Shown here in pieces: positions 9,850-19,350 of a stretch of DNA of 64,000 nucleotides. The position numbers and the translations under genes were made by a program. Below the pieces are notes generated by a model. The model was not told the origin of the DNA. It worked only from the letters and a program-made list of their open reading frames with translations, and searched no databases. Positions within the stretch are counted from its first letter, which is position 1, and every line of letters starts with the position of its first letter. This DNA is from Rhabdophis nuchalis (lineage: Eukaryota; Chordata; Lepidosauria; Squamata; Natricidae): the NCBI GenBank assembly GCA_039707465.1, contig CM077643.1, forward strand, positions 324,761,919 to 324,825,918. The letters run 5' to 3'.

Positions 9850-12385
9850 AAAACATGTGATTTGTTAACACCCAACACCCCCCAATGTTTAAAAATTGTG
9901 GATTAGCATTGTGTGTGTACCTCAAGTTTGTTGGCTGGGTACCATGCTAAAATTTCTCTTTCCCTGGCATTTGGCCTGAGGGAGGCATGGCAGATATTTT
10001 TATTACCACATTCACAACCTTATTTCACATAAAAAAAAGTGTTTTGTATTGATTAGTAATATCATAGTCATATTCTTAAGCAAAAAATATAGGGCACAAG
10101 ATGAAAAATTGATTGTAATTAAAAAAGAAGGAACAGCAACAGTCTTGTGTCACCTTAAACAAATGTTCATATATTATACATATTATCTATTATTTTTCTA
10201 TTCCAATTGAAGGGACATATATCTCAGACAGAAAATTGATTTTCCAGTAATTCCCATCTCTGTTATTGGAGAATTCCAGGTATTTAGCTGGAATATATAT
10301 AACTGCTTAGGGATCATTCTTACATGGCCATTGTTTCAATTCTCTAATCCCCCAGAAGCCCTTGAAGGTAATCTGTCATTGTCTTGACTTTTGCTGACTT
10401 GAAATGCTGAGAACAATAAGCAGAAAGCATCTCTGCGCCCCAAGTGGCTAAAGATCTTGAAGCAGCAACAATTCTCTTATCACCACAGGGAAAGAAAGAA
10501 GGGGAAAATCCTTGCTTCAGAGAAGAGGAAAATTAGCAACAACTTTGCCAATGTCTGGGTTACTAAGGATGAGCTACCAGGCCACCATTTCTTTTCAGGA
10601 CTTGAAGCTCAGAAGCTGGAGGAGGAATAAGGGTGTTTTCTCCATTAAGAATATGTTACCACCTTTTCTCAAAGAGAAATACATGTATGGCAAGAAATCC
10701 AACTAATTCTACCTTCCCAGCAATTCCAAATATACTGTGGTTGAACCAGAAACAAACTCAGTTATCACAAGATGTAAAGCTGCTTTCAAACTGGTATAGA
10801 AAGCTTGATTTGTGATGTCCTTATTGGAATTTTGGATTTTGTTTTTCTTTGAGAAGTTGGCTTTAGTGACAGATATCAAGCACATTCATTCCTGAAACAT
10901 TTCCAAATTTCAGAAGAGTTTTGCCAAGAGGCCAAGTAAGAAAACTAATTTGGATCCTGGCCTTGCACTAGTATTTAATGACCTGCAGAGAAATATGTTG
11001 ATTTTTGTAATTGTCTCCTGCTTTATGAGCAGATGTCATTCATCGGTGCCACGGCTCAGGGCTCAAAGTAGGTTTCTGACAGTTTAAAGGTTTAGTTGTA
11101 AGCTAATTATGTTTTAATTATTCTAGCAAGATGTTAGGAAGCAAGTCTCTCCGTGGTATGTAAAACCTAAAAAAAAAAAAGTTTAAACAATTTTGGAATT
11201 TACTTTAATGAATGATTTAATTAAATGTGATTTCAATGTAGACATGTAAGTTTGAAGTTGCAAAATGACTTTAATTTCAAAACATTTTCTAGCTTTATTT
11301 CCTAAATTAAACATTTTATACTTTCATTGGAATTATAAAAAAGAAATACTAAGTAGTGTCTGATTGAGACACCATTAGAGAGTACCAGAATTATAAGCAA
11401 GAGTGAGTAGAGGGGGAAAAAACCATTCTGGAAGAAAACAATGGAAACCTCTTAAATATTGTTGTTAAGAAAGCTACATGGATGTGCCCATGAAGTTTCC
11501 AGAAGTAGAATCCAACTCTAAGGACATATTTAAAAAAAAAGACTTTACACTTTACTTCCTTCGCCACAGAATATTGGAACATATGCAAATAACAATTGGC
11601 AATTGCAATGTATTTATTAAATATAAATTCTCTACCTTCCCTTTATGAAAATTTAAGACTCACATCTTATGTTTAGATAAACCTAATCAAAAAAGAAGTT
11701 CACTAAAAATAGTGGAATTATATTCCAAGACAATATGTTAGGGACTCAGACCTGAACTCTTGATAGTTGAGTTGATCGTTCTATCAATCTAAAGTAAAAC
11801 AAGTCAAAGTCTTAAACAATACAAAATACAAAACATCAACCTTCAAAAATATGGGGTGTTGTGGTGATCCACACAATCAGGAAATAATGACGGTTTTTAA
11901 AACCTCATAATAGTCATCTATCATTTTTAATTATGACTAAACCCCATAGCCTGAATGTGTAAGAAAGAAGGCATACATTGCAATTCTGTAGCCAAAGGCA
12001 AATTCTGAAAATCTGCTACCCTCTAAGGTAGACTAGACTAGGAAAATAGAATTATTTTTATTATATGGTTGCACTAAAAGAATCTTCTAAGTCTAGATGC
12101 ACTTCATCCCTTCCTTTCTATATGTTCATGAGACTTAGAGAAGGTTATATCTGAAATGCTTTCTCAATTTATATTTCCACTTTGGGCTCAGATTTTTGAC
12201 CATTGCCTTGGTTACATTTCCTCCTTTTCCTCATGGTTACTCCTACTTCCTAGGACGGCTATATGGTAGTATCTTTAAAGAGTAGCCATGGAAACTTGTG
12301 GAATATTGTTATTCATAAACACAGACATTATTCAGCCAATCATAGCTGTGACTTTTAACTAAATCAGAATGGAATAGCAATAACA
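9850..12385. other. Intronic sequence, nothing recognised
   Basis: AT-rich unique sequence. No repeat family, ORF with a domain, or splice pair was seen. Confidence 0.45.
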
Positions 12386-12608
12386 CTTAAACTTATATAC
12401 TGCTTCATAGTGCTTTCCAGTCCTCTCTAAGCGCTTTACAGAGTCAGCATATTGCCCCCAACAATATGGGGCCTCATTTTACCCACCTCGGAAGGATGGA
12501 AGGCTGAGTCAACCTTGAGACTGGTGAGATTCGATCTGCCAAATTGCTGGCAGTCGGTAATCAGCAGAAGTAGCCTGCAGTACTGCACTCTACTGCGCCA
12601 CCATGGCT
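12386..12608 (-). mobile_element. tRNA-derived SINE with L2/MIR-like tail
   Basis: On the minus strand it starts with a pol III A-box-like GGTGGCGCAGTAGAG, then the AGGTTGACTCAGCCTTCCATCCTTCC core, TGGGTAAAATGAGGC, and ends CTTTGTAAAGCGC...TATATAAGTTTAAGTG followed by TTATTGCTATT. The order (tRNA head, core, L2-like tail) is that of MIR/CORE-type SINEs. Other copies are at 25345 and 38533. Confidence 0.8.
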
Positions 12609-12609
12609 G

Positions 12610-13750
12610 ATGCTTGAAATGATCCAATCCAAATGGCTTAAGGAGGTTTGGGCAGAAAAACAGTATGTTTGAATCATATATGAAAAATATGGGTGGAAAT
12701 TGCTTTTCAATTACCTAGGAATAGGAGCACCATATTGTCTGTTCCTGTACTCCCAAAGAGGTGGATTACCTGTTCAGGTGATGGACTAAGCAGGACATGT
12801 GAATATACCCTTAGAAAAAGTAACTTCTTTCTGCACAAGAACAGCCTATCAGAAGCCCTTAGATACTGGTTAACTTGTCATACTCTCTGACCACTGAGGT
12901 GCTGTGTGATTGTGCATGCCTATTCATTTTCCACTGAACTGCCATGATTTATTGATTGTGTTACGTTAAAACTGACATTTTAAGGATGTGGAAATAAAAT
13001 ACCTTTCACATACTGTTTATGCTTTTCTGCAGCTAAAATTCCTCTTGAGGGTTGTTTCTCTTAGCATTTGTCCCCTCACCGTTACAAGACCTGCTTGTTT
13101 TCATACTGCACTAGTCTAGTTCCTACAAAATGTTTTACTTATGTTGAGTGTAAAATGGTAATCCAGCCAATGAAGTTCTCCCATGGAAAAATAGCATAAA
13201 ACTATTTTGAAAAATGCCACTTCAAAAATATTAAAACTTAATTCAACTACATTTGTCTGTCAGTTTGCATTTGCTCTCAGTCTCAATTTTCATTAGTAAT
13301 AAAGACTGATTTTTTCATGGCCAGGGACTTTTAGAAACTAGCATTATTTCAATGTAAGTAGAATCCAAAAGGGTTCTTGCATTTGTTGGACTGTTTGCAG
13401 AAATTCTTGCAGAAATTTAATTGTAAATTTGAATTCCTATCCCAAGTGGTTCAATAGGTTTTATTTAATTCTACCTTGTAATTATTGTCCCCTTTAAGTT
13501 ACCGTAGAATCTTGTGGATGCCACTTGCTTAACTGGGTCATGGGTGTGTCTGTCAATGTGTTTGTGTGTGTGTGTGATTTCCGACATTGACTCAATATAT
13601 CCAACCAATTAATTCTTAGGAGAATAGTTGTAGTCCAGCACTGAGCAGTGTTAGTTTGGACTAATTCCCACCAAATTTTATGACTTTCTTAAGCCAGGTT
13701 TAACTTTCATTTCCATCTGTGTTTGCAACAAAGTCCTAGAGAGCCACATA
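12610..13750. other. Intronic sequence, nothing recognised
   Basis: Only a short (GT)n run near 13564 stands out. Confidence 0.45.
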
Positions 13751-14696
13751 AGAGTAGATGCTCTGGGAGGGAGGAGCCTGCGCTGCGTCGATACAACACG
13801 GGGTCTTGGTGCTCCAAGACCTCCGTTGTCACTGAGTGGTCTGTTCGGACCTAAACTGTCTCGGAGGGATGGCAACTAGGAAGACGAAGCATTGCTGGTC
13901 ACAGAGACATCGCAAAGCCCCTGTTTGACCCAAGGGGAGTGCTTCTGCTAGGCGGCAAACAGACAGCCCCCAGGCTGACAAAGACTCCGGAAGGAAGCTG
14001 TAAGTGAAAGTGGATCCATCTGGAAAGGTATTTTTCTTTTTTTTTTAAAGATACTCTGCCTAAATAAACTTTTTTTCTTTAAGTAAAACCAAATCCTTTA
14101 AACAAAATAACTAAGCGGTGGAATTAACCTACTTTGGATTGATCTGGAAAGTTTTTTTTTTCCTTGTAATTGTGGATTGAAACACTTGTATCCGGTTTTT
14201 TCTCTCTCTCTCTTTCGTAAAGTGAATGGATTATTTTTTCCTCTTCTGTTCTTGGCTACTTTATTTTTGGAGCCTTGGATTAAAGCCTTACTTTTATATT
14301 TATAATTCTTCTTATGTCTTGCTACTAAAATTCCAATAAGCACTTTATTTTTTCTTCTTTCTTATAACAAAGAGAGACACATTAGAAAGTGAAAAGTAGC
14401 AACACTGCCACTGGAGGTTAGAGGCTGAACCTGTGGTGACAATATATTTTTTCTTTTTGAGTGCTGGTCACTGGGAGGAAGGGCTTATACTCTGTTTATA
14501 GAACTGATAAAGACTCAAGGGCATGAATTGTTTTTTACAGATGCCCTTTGAAAATTGTTTAGTTAAAGGAAGGGAAAGAACCCTTCCCCATTGAAGAGCA
14601 CAACAAAACTAGTGACATAAATTAATCTGAAAAGAAGAGATAAAATAGGCCTTTGACCAGGGTAGCAGTGGGAATTAATTCCTTTTTTTTGGCAAC

Positions 14697-15014
14697 ATGA
14701 TTCAATACCCGGATGATGACACTTTGGAATACCAAAAATTTTTGGCTGGAATTTTAAACCTTTTGGAAGGATATAGAAGAACAGATGAGAAACTGGGAAA
14801 ACTGGTTCTTATAGCAACAAAACGTGAAGAGTTGGAGGTCCCAAAAATTAAAGAGAAGGAAGAAAATGTGGAAGATAAAGAGATACTCCTCTCAGTTGAA
14901 GATAAAGATAAGATAACAGAGGACTTTGCTAATGGGTCAAAAGTTGAAAAAAGCAGAAAGATGGGAATTTTGAAAAGGGAATCTGAAGAATTTGAACTCC
15001 ACCTCGCTTTTTAA
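14697..15014 (+). pseudogene. Charged 105-aa ORF inside the L1-like element
   Basis: The ORF is rich in Lys and Glu (residues 43-105) and helical in character, starting MIQYPDDDTLEYQKF. Its place after a 5'-UTR-like segment is where ORF1 of an L1 would begin, and an N-terminal coiled coil would fit. No RRM or C-terminal ORF1p domain follows and stops appear at once, so it is probably a remnant. I do not recognise the sequence itself. Confidence 0.35.
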
Positions 15015-15362
15015 TGACAGAAAGAGGGCAATGACACTACTTGAGAGTTGCTTTGAATAGTAAAGTGCTGAAAGACATTTATAAGAATTTCATAAAGGAG
15101 AACCAAAAAAAAGTGAGCTACAAATGGCAAAAGAGATGAAACTGTTTCGCTACTGGAAAGACACTGGTTGATATTGAAAGCTGATAATAAAAGATCAGTC
15201 ACCCCCTAATGATTAATAAGTAGAAACTTAGTAATTTTATAGACTGTTTTAGATTGCTTTGGAAGGATTATTAGTTAATAAATATCTAATTAGAATAAGA
15301 ACAATGAAATAATAATGGACATAGCTTAATGATAATGAAAGTTTGAATCCCAGTAAGGGTAT

Positions 15363-15400
15363 GGCTAGCTGATGAGAGCTAATAAGCTCGAAATAGATCT
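15363..15400 (+). ncRNA. Hammerhead ribozyme, truncated copy A
   Basis: The core CTGATGA, a perfect stem II (GAGCT-AATA-AGCTC) and GAAA are present. The sequence then jumps after TAGATCT to GATATGC, the next tRNA-like segment, so the cleavage triplet and the 3' strand of stem I are missing. Confidence 0.7.
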
Positions 15401-15442
15401 GATATGCAATACAGCCCCGGTTCGAATCCCAGTAAAGGGTAT

Positions 15443-15489
15443 GGCCAGCTGATGAGAGCTAATAAGCTTGAAATAGATCTATCCTGGTC
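15443..15489 (+). ncRNA. Type I hammerhead ribozyme, copy B (complete)
   Basis: Stem I is GGCCAG / CTGGTC (one G-U pair), followed by core CTGATGA, stem II GAGCT-AATA-AGCTT, GAAA, a short stem III TA-GATC-TA and the cleavage triplet ATC, predicted to be cut after C15483. Every invariant core base is present. The very short stem III with a four-base loop is the form known from Penelope-like elements. Confidence 0.85.
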
Positions 15490-15710
15490 TCTCTAATTTA
15501 TTTATTGATCAGCTCATAAAACTAACACACATATCTAAAAAAGAAAATTACACAACGGAATTCTTGGCTTGCTGTCTAGATGGTCTCTGGTGATGAGCCG
15601 AAAGGCAGGAAAGGAAACAGTATGTCTCCTCCCTTAATTGGGGCCTCTTAACAGGATGTTGTGAAAAAATAACCTCTACTAAATACCCCTGTCTCAGCTG
15701 ATGCAATAAG

Positions 15711-15788
15711 GGGAGCTGGCTTGGCTGAATTGCTAGGCTTCTGCCTGATATGCAATACAGCCCCGGTTCGAATCCCAGTAAAGGGTAT
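15711..15788 (+). promoter_or_regulatory. tRNA-like pol III promoter module upstream of hammerhead C
   Basis: A perfect B box GGTTCGAATCC is at 15765-15775 and an A-box-like TGGCTTGGCTG at 15717-15727, about 37 bases apart. A 3' end AGTAAAGGG leads into the ribozyme stem I. It resembles a decayed or derived tRNA; a full cloverleaf is not evident. The same module precedes copies B (partly), D, E and F. Confidence 0.6.
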
Positions 15789-15835
15789 GGAAAGCTGATG
15801 AGAGCTAATAAGCTTGAAATAGATCTATCTTGGTC
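15789..15835 (+). ncRNA. Type I hammerhead ribozyme, copy C (weak stem I)
   Basis: Core CTGATGA, stem II GAGCT-AATA-AGCTT, GAAA, stem III TA-GATC-TA and the ATC cleavage triplet are intact; cleavage is predicted after C15829. Stem I is GGAAAG / TTGGTC with two mismatches, so this copy may be slow. It lies exactly 346 nt downstream of copy B. Confidence 0.75.
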
Positions 15836-16036
15836 TCTCAAATTTAAATTTATTGATCAGCTCATAAAAACTAACACACACACACACACACACACATAAT
15901 TGTCTCACAACACCCTGTTAGAGCCCCAATTAAGGGTGGAGACATACTGTTTCCTTTTCTGTCTTTCGGCTCATCACCAGAGACCATCTAGACAGAAAGC
16001 CATAAGTTCCGTTGTGTTAATTTTTTTAATATGTGT

Positions 16037-16120
16037 GTTAGTTTTATGAGCTGATCAATAAATAAATCAGATCTATCCTAGTCTCTCTGATTTATTTATT
16101 GATCAGCTCATAAAACTAAC
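16037..16120. repeat. 84-bp palindrome of Penelope terminal-repeat ends (copy 1)
   Basis: 34-bp arms (beginning GTTAGTTTTATGAGCTG, ending the mirror CAGCTCATAAAACTAAC) flank a 16-base spacer ATCTATCCTAGTCTCT. The spacer corresponds to the 3' part of the hammerhead motif. It arose by head-to-head joining of two pLTR ends. Confidence 0.85.
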
Positions 16121-16204
16121 ATATATATATAAACCTAATTAGATTACTGCTGTGTGACATTTTTTAGATATGTGTTAGAATTTTTTAAGGGCTGAAAATA
16201 AAGA

Positions 16205-16251
16205 GACCAGGATGGATCCATTTCAGGCTTATTAGCCTTCTTCAGCTGGCC
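16205..16251 (-). ncRNA. Type I hammerhead ribozyme, copy D (complete)
   Basis: Minus strand: stem I GGCCAG / CTGGTC, core CTGAAGA (position 7 is the variable one), stem II AGGCT-AATA-AGCCT, GAAA, stem III TG-GATC-CA and cleavage triplet ATC. Stem III and stem II differ from copy B by paired, compensatory changes. Confidence 0.82.
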
Positions 16252-16253
16252 AT

Positions 16254-16335
16254 ACTCCTTCTACTGGGATTTGAACTTGTGCTTTTCAGCATATGAGACA
16301 GGCTTCTCTATGCCTTGAGCTATCCAGTATCCCTG
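16254..16335 (-). promoter_or_regulatory. tRNA-like module upstream of hammerhead D
   Basis: Minus strand: ACTGGATAGCTCAAGGCATAG (A box TAGCTCAAGGC) and a B-box variant AGTTCAAATCC, followed by CAGTAGAAGGAGTATGGCCAG, which runs into stem I of the ribozyme. It belongs to the same subfamily as 18951-19015. Confidence 0.55.
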
Positions 16336-16703
16336 ATATATCAGCCAATTTACAGGACTCTTAAATGAGAGATAATTATCACAGCTCCTGTTAAGAGGTC
16401 CCTTTAAGGGGAGGAGACTCAAAAAATTCTAACACATATCTAAAAAATGTCACACAGCAGTAATCTAATTAGGTTCTCTGTCTGGATGATCTCTAGGATG
16501 AGTCGAAGGGCAGAGAGGTTATTTTTTCACAACATCCTGTTAAGAGGCCCCAATTAAGGGAGGAGACATACTGTTTCCTTTCCTGCCTTTTGGCTCATCA
16601 CCAGAGACCATCTAGACAGCAAGCCAAGAATTCCGTTGTGTAATTTTCTTTTTTAGATATGTGTGTTAGTTTTATGAGCTGATCAATAAATTAAATTAGA
16701 AGA

Positions 16704-16750
16704 GACCAGGATAGATATATTTCGAGCTTATTAGCTCTCATCAGCTGGCC
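16704..16750 (-). ncRNA. Type I hammerhead ribozyme, copy E (complete)
   Basis: Minus strand: stem I GGCCAG / CTGGTC, core CTGATGA, perfect stem II GAGCT-AATA-AGCTC, GAAA, stem III TA-TATC-TA and cleavage triplet ATC. It is upstream of copy D on the same strand, about 500 nt apart. Confidence 0.83.
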
Positions 16751-16754
16751 ATAC

Positions 16755-16835
16755 CCCTTACTGGGATTCGAACCGGGGCTATGTTGCATGTAAGGTGAGA
16801 GGCCTCACACTTAAGCCAAACCAGTTCCCCTATTA
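16755..16835 (-). promoter_or_regulatory. tRNA-like module upstream of hammerhead E
   Basis: Minus strand: GGGGAACTGGTTTGGCTTAAG, then GAGGCCTCTCACC, a perfect B box GGTTCGAATCC, and AGTAAGGGG, which could close an acceptor-like stem with the GGGGAA start only in part. It is directly joined to the ribozyme. Confidence 0.55.
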
Positions 16836-17007
16836 CATCAGCTTAGACAGGGTATATTAGTATACCCTGTTTCACAACAACCTGTTATTATTAGGCCCCA
16901 ATTCAGGGAGGAAACATACTGTTTCCCTTACTGCCTATCGGCTCATCGCTAGAGACCATCCAAACAGCAAGCCAAGAATTACATTGTATAATATTTTAGA
17001 TATGTGT

Positions 17008-17091
17008 GTTAGTTTTATGAGCTGATCAATAAATAAATCAGATCTATCCTAGTCTCTCTGATTTATTTATTGATCAGCTCATAAAACTAAC
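17008..17091. repeat. 84-bp palindrome of Penelope terminal-repeat ends (copy 2)
   Basis: Arms and spacer are identical to those at 16037-16120, so this is a duplicate of the same junction about 970 bp away. Confidence 0.85.
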
Positions 17092-17240
17092 ATTTTCAGC
17101 CCTTAAAAAATTCTAACACATATCTAAAAAATGTCACACAGCAGTAATCTAATTAGGTTCTCTGTCTGGATGATCTCTAGGATGAGTCGAAGGGCAGAGA
17201 GGGATGACGTTGAGTCTCCTCCCCTTAAAGGGACAAGATC

Positions 17241-18191
17241 TCACTTGTCATCATCAGGCAGGCTTGTGTCTGTGAGTGTGACTGCAGAGGCATCGCCCCT
17301 CTTTAAATCTTGGTGGGGGGGTGGAGTGCTGACTATTGTTGTGAGTGGGTTGATTGGCTGTGCAGTTGCATCGTGACTGGTAGATTGATGCTGATTGGTC
17401 TCATTTGTATGTTTCTCCTTGTTTTGAATTTCAACGGCTTGGCTGGAGGGTGGGGCTCGTCTGCTGGTCAATGCTGGCTTCCAGATATCTGGTAGGCGGG
17501 AGGTATCATCACGTTTGTTCATGCTGCTAGATTGTTTCTCTATTTCAATGGCTTCTCTGATTATTCTCCTGTTGAGCTGTTCCGCCTTGGAGATCATTTT
17601 AGTTCTTTGAAAGTCAATGTCATGTCCTGTAGTTTTGAAATGTTGATAGAGAGATGAGGTATTAAGATGATTTTTTAAAACATTTTTATGTTCAGCAATA
17701 CGTGCACTAATCCTTCTGTTGGTTTGTCCTATGTAAGTGGCAGGGCAGCTTTTACATGGAATTTTGTAGACTCCTTGGTTTTCTAGCTGGATCTTGTCTT
17801 TTGGGTTCCTTAGGATATTGGTTATTTTTTGGTCGGTGTTGAAGGCTGTCTTGATGTTGTGCTTGTGGAGAATTTTGCTGATTTTGTCTGTGGTACCTTT
17901 AATGTATGGGATGAGGGCAATGCCATTTTCCTGTTCTTTGTCTTGGTTCCTGGGGGGTGTTTCTTGTTGGATTAGTTTGGTGATTGTTTTTCTTCGGAAT
18001 CCGTTGGATATTAATGTATTTGTGAGGAAGTGTATTTCGGTTTTCAGATGGTCTTTGTCAGCTAGGCGTTTGGTTCTGTGTATGAGGGTTTTGGCTACAG
18101 AGTTTATCTGTGCAGGGTGGTGATGGGATTGTGCATTTAGGTAGCGGTTGGTGTCTGTTTTTTTCGGTAGATGGTGTGTCCTAGGGAGCAT
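17241..18191 (-). pseudogene. Penelope-like RT C-terminus plus GIY-YIG endonuclease
   Basis: 316 codons. Residues about 13-110 form the RT thumb-side region (TNRYLNAQSHHHPAQ, HFLTNTLISNGF). The GIY-YIG nuclease follows: GVYKIPCKSC (140-149, with the CX2C typical of Penelope nucleases), TYIGQTNRRISARIAEHK (152-169) and the helix with catalytic Glu in RRIIREAIEIEK (208-219). The protein would nick target DNA for primed reverse transcription. The frame is joined to the upstream RT ORF only across a frameshift near 18181-18191, so the gene is broken although this domain reads intact to its stop. Confidence 0.85.
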
Positions 18192-18515
18192 TAGGTTTTT
18201 TGTAGATTAGGACGTCTAGAAAAGGGAGTTGGTTGTTGGCTTCTATTTCCATGGTGAATTGTATTTTGGGGTGTAGGGAGTTGAGGTGTGTGAGGAAGTT
18301 GTCCAGTTTTTCTTTCCCATGTGGCCAAATTACAAAAGTGCCATCTACATATCTGAGCCAGAGTTTGGGTTTGTGTTCAGATTTGTCTAGGGCGTTGGTT
18401 TCAAAGTGTTCCATATATAAGTTTGCGATGACCGGTGAGAGGGGTGATCCCATGGGTGCTCCTTCTATCTGTTTGTATCTTTGGTTATTGTGAATGAAGT
18501 ATATATATGAGAGAA
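18181..18515 (-). pseudogene. Penelope-like reverse transcriptase fragment
   Basis: The frame reads GSPLSPVIANLYMEHFE, then LRYVDGTFVIW and FLDVLIYKKPN, the C to E blocks of a Penelope RT. The catalytic motif is YVDG instead of YVDD: the second aspartate is lost, which should inactivate the polymerase. Upstream, the frame continues to about 18515 and then stops at a junction with inverted terminal-repeat sequence, so blocks A and B are missing. Confidence 0.85.
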
Positions 18516-18587
18516 TATTTTCACAGCTCCTGTTTTTAGGCCCGTTTTTAAGGGAGGAGACAAACTGTCAGCCCTTAAAAATCTAAC

Positions 18588-18608
18588 ATATATATATATA
18601 TACATACA

Positions 18609-18639
<31 letters not shown>

Positions 18640-18640
18640 G
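18588..18640. repeat. (TA)n(CATA)n microsatellite
   Basis: A TA run is followed by about ten CATA units within the Penelope-derived block. Confidence 0.9.
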
Positions 18641-18950
18641 TTTTCTGAGGTTTTCGCGGGTGTTTGTATGTAGGTCTTTGGTTGTTCGGGTTTTCTCCCG
18701 CGTAGAATTGGAAGTATATTCACGACGTTTCGATGAAGTCTCATTCATCATCTTCAGGTTGGTGCTTCCGGCTTGGTGCTCCTGGAAGCAAACTAATTGG
18801 TTCTCTGTCTGGATGATCTCTAGGTTGAGTCGAAGGGCAGAGAGGGATGACGTTAAGTCTCCTCCCCTTAAAGGGACCCTTGAACAGGAGCTGTGAAAAT
18901 ATTCTCTCATTAATAAGTCCTGTAAATTGGCTGATGTATCAGGGATACCG

Positions 18951-19015
18951 GATAGCTCAAGGCATAGAAAGGCTTGCCTCATATGCTGGAAAGCACCGGT
19001 TCAAATCCCAGTAGA
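18951..19015 (+). promoter_or_regulatory. tRNA-like module upstream of hammerhead F
   Basis: A box TAGCTCAAGGC (18953-18963) and B box GGTTCAAATCC (18998-19008), 34 bases apart, followed by CAGTAGAAGGAG and the ribozyme. The spacing suits an internal type 2 pol III promoter. Confidence 0.58.
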
Positions 19016-19023
19016 AGGAGTAT

Positions 19024-19062
19024 GGCCAGCTGAAGAAGGCTAATAAGCCTGAAATGGATCCA
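19024..19062 (+). ncRNA. Hammerhead ribozyme, copy F, ending at the element boundary
   Basis: GGCCAG, core CTGAAGA, stem II AGGCT-AATA-AGCCT, GAAA and TGGATCCA are present. The sequence then switches to the flanking L1-like 3' UTR (ATGAATGCC) about two bases before the expected cleavage point. The 3' half of stem I is absent. Confidence 0.72.
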
Positions 19063-19350
19063 ATGAATGCCATTTTGTGGCTGTTTATGAGTGTGAATTA
19101 TCAGAGGGAAAAGCACGTTTATATAAATGTGGTTAAAGGAGAACTTTGTATGGGGATATTAAGATATACAATGAATTTTTGATTTAATGTGTGTAATTTA
19201 ATATGAATAATGATGGTGGAAGAAAGGCACGAGAGCTATATGTAACCAATTGACATGCTTTTTACATGATGTTATGAAGGATGATTTTTTCTTTTTATTT
19301 TGTTTAATTAAAAATAAAAAAATATTTTTTAAAAAAGAATAGATGCTCTG

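Larger units (their letters stand above)
15340..19061 (-). mobile_element. Penelope-like element, rearranged, with multiple terminal repeats
   Basis: The core (17241-18515) encodes the end of a Penelope RT and a GIY-YIG endonuclease on the minus strand. It is flanked on both sides by partial terminal repeats (pLTRs) in direct and inverted order. Each contains the blocks TTATTGATCAGCTCATAAAACTAAC, CATCACCAGAGACCATCTAGACAG, a tRNA-like segment and a hammerhead motif. Possible 6-bp target duplications AATGAA lie at 15334-15339 and 19062-19067. Inverted, partly duplicated pLTRs are typical of Penelope-like insertions. The 5' half of the RT is absent. Confidence 0.8.
13766..19335 (+). mobile_element. 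L1-like retroposon interrupted by a Penelope-like element
   Basis: The ends are marked by a 15-bp target duplication, AGAGTAGATGCTCTG (13751-13765) and AGAATAGATGCTCTG (19336-19350), with one mismatch. The left part starts GGAGGGAGGAGCCTGCG and is GC-rich like an L1 5' UTR. The right part (19068-19335) is an AT-rich 3' UTR ending AATTAAAAATAAAAAAATA with an A-rich tail. Between them lie only a 105-codon charged ORF and the inserted Penelope-like block; no ORF2 is readable. It is either an internally deleted L1 or an ORF1-type non-autonomous derivative. Confidence 0.6.

Noticed and set aside
14697..15014. A host exon or small protein gene
   Set aside because: It lies between the two target duplications of an L1-like element, has no splice context and matches nothing I recognise.
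15711..15788. A genuine tRNA gene
   Set aside because: The B box is perfect, but the D and anticodon arms do not close clearly and the 3' end runs into the hammerhead. It is a tRNA-like module of a repeat.
15340..17130. CRISPR-like array from the repeated blocks
   Set aside because: Repeats are long, in both orientations, lack regular spacers, and belong to a eukaryotic Penelope-like element.
18727..18765. A second hammerhead-like motif on the minus strand (CTGAAGA, stem GATGAA/TTCATC, GAAACGTC)
   Set aside because: Stem II has an extra base at its foot, stem III is only ACGT and stem I does not pair for more than two bases. It may work as a dimer, but it is too weak to list as a ribozyme.
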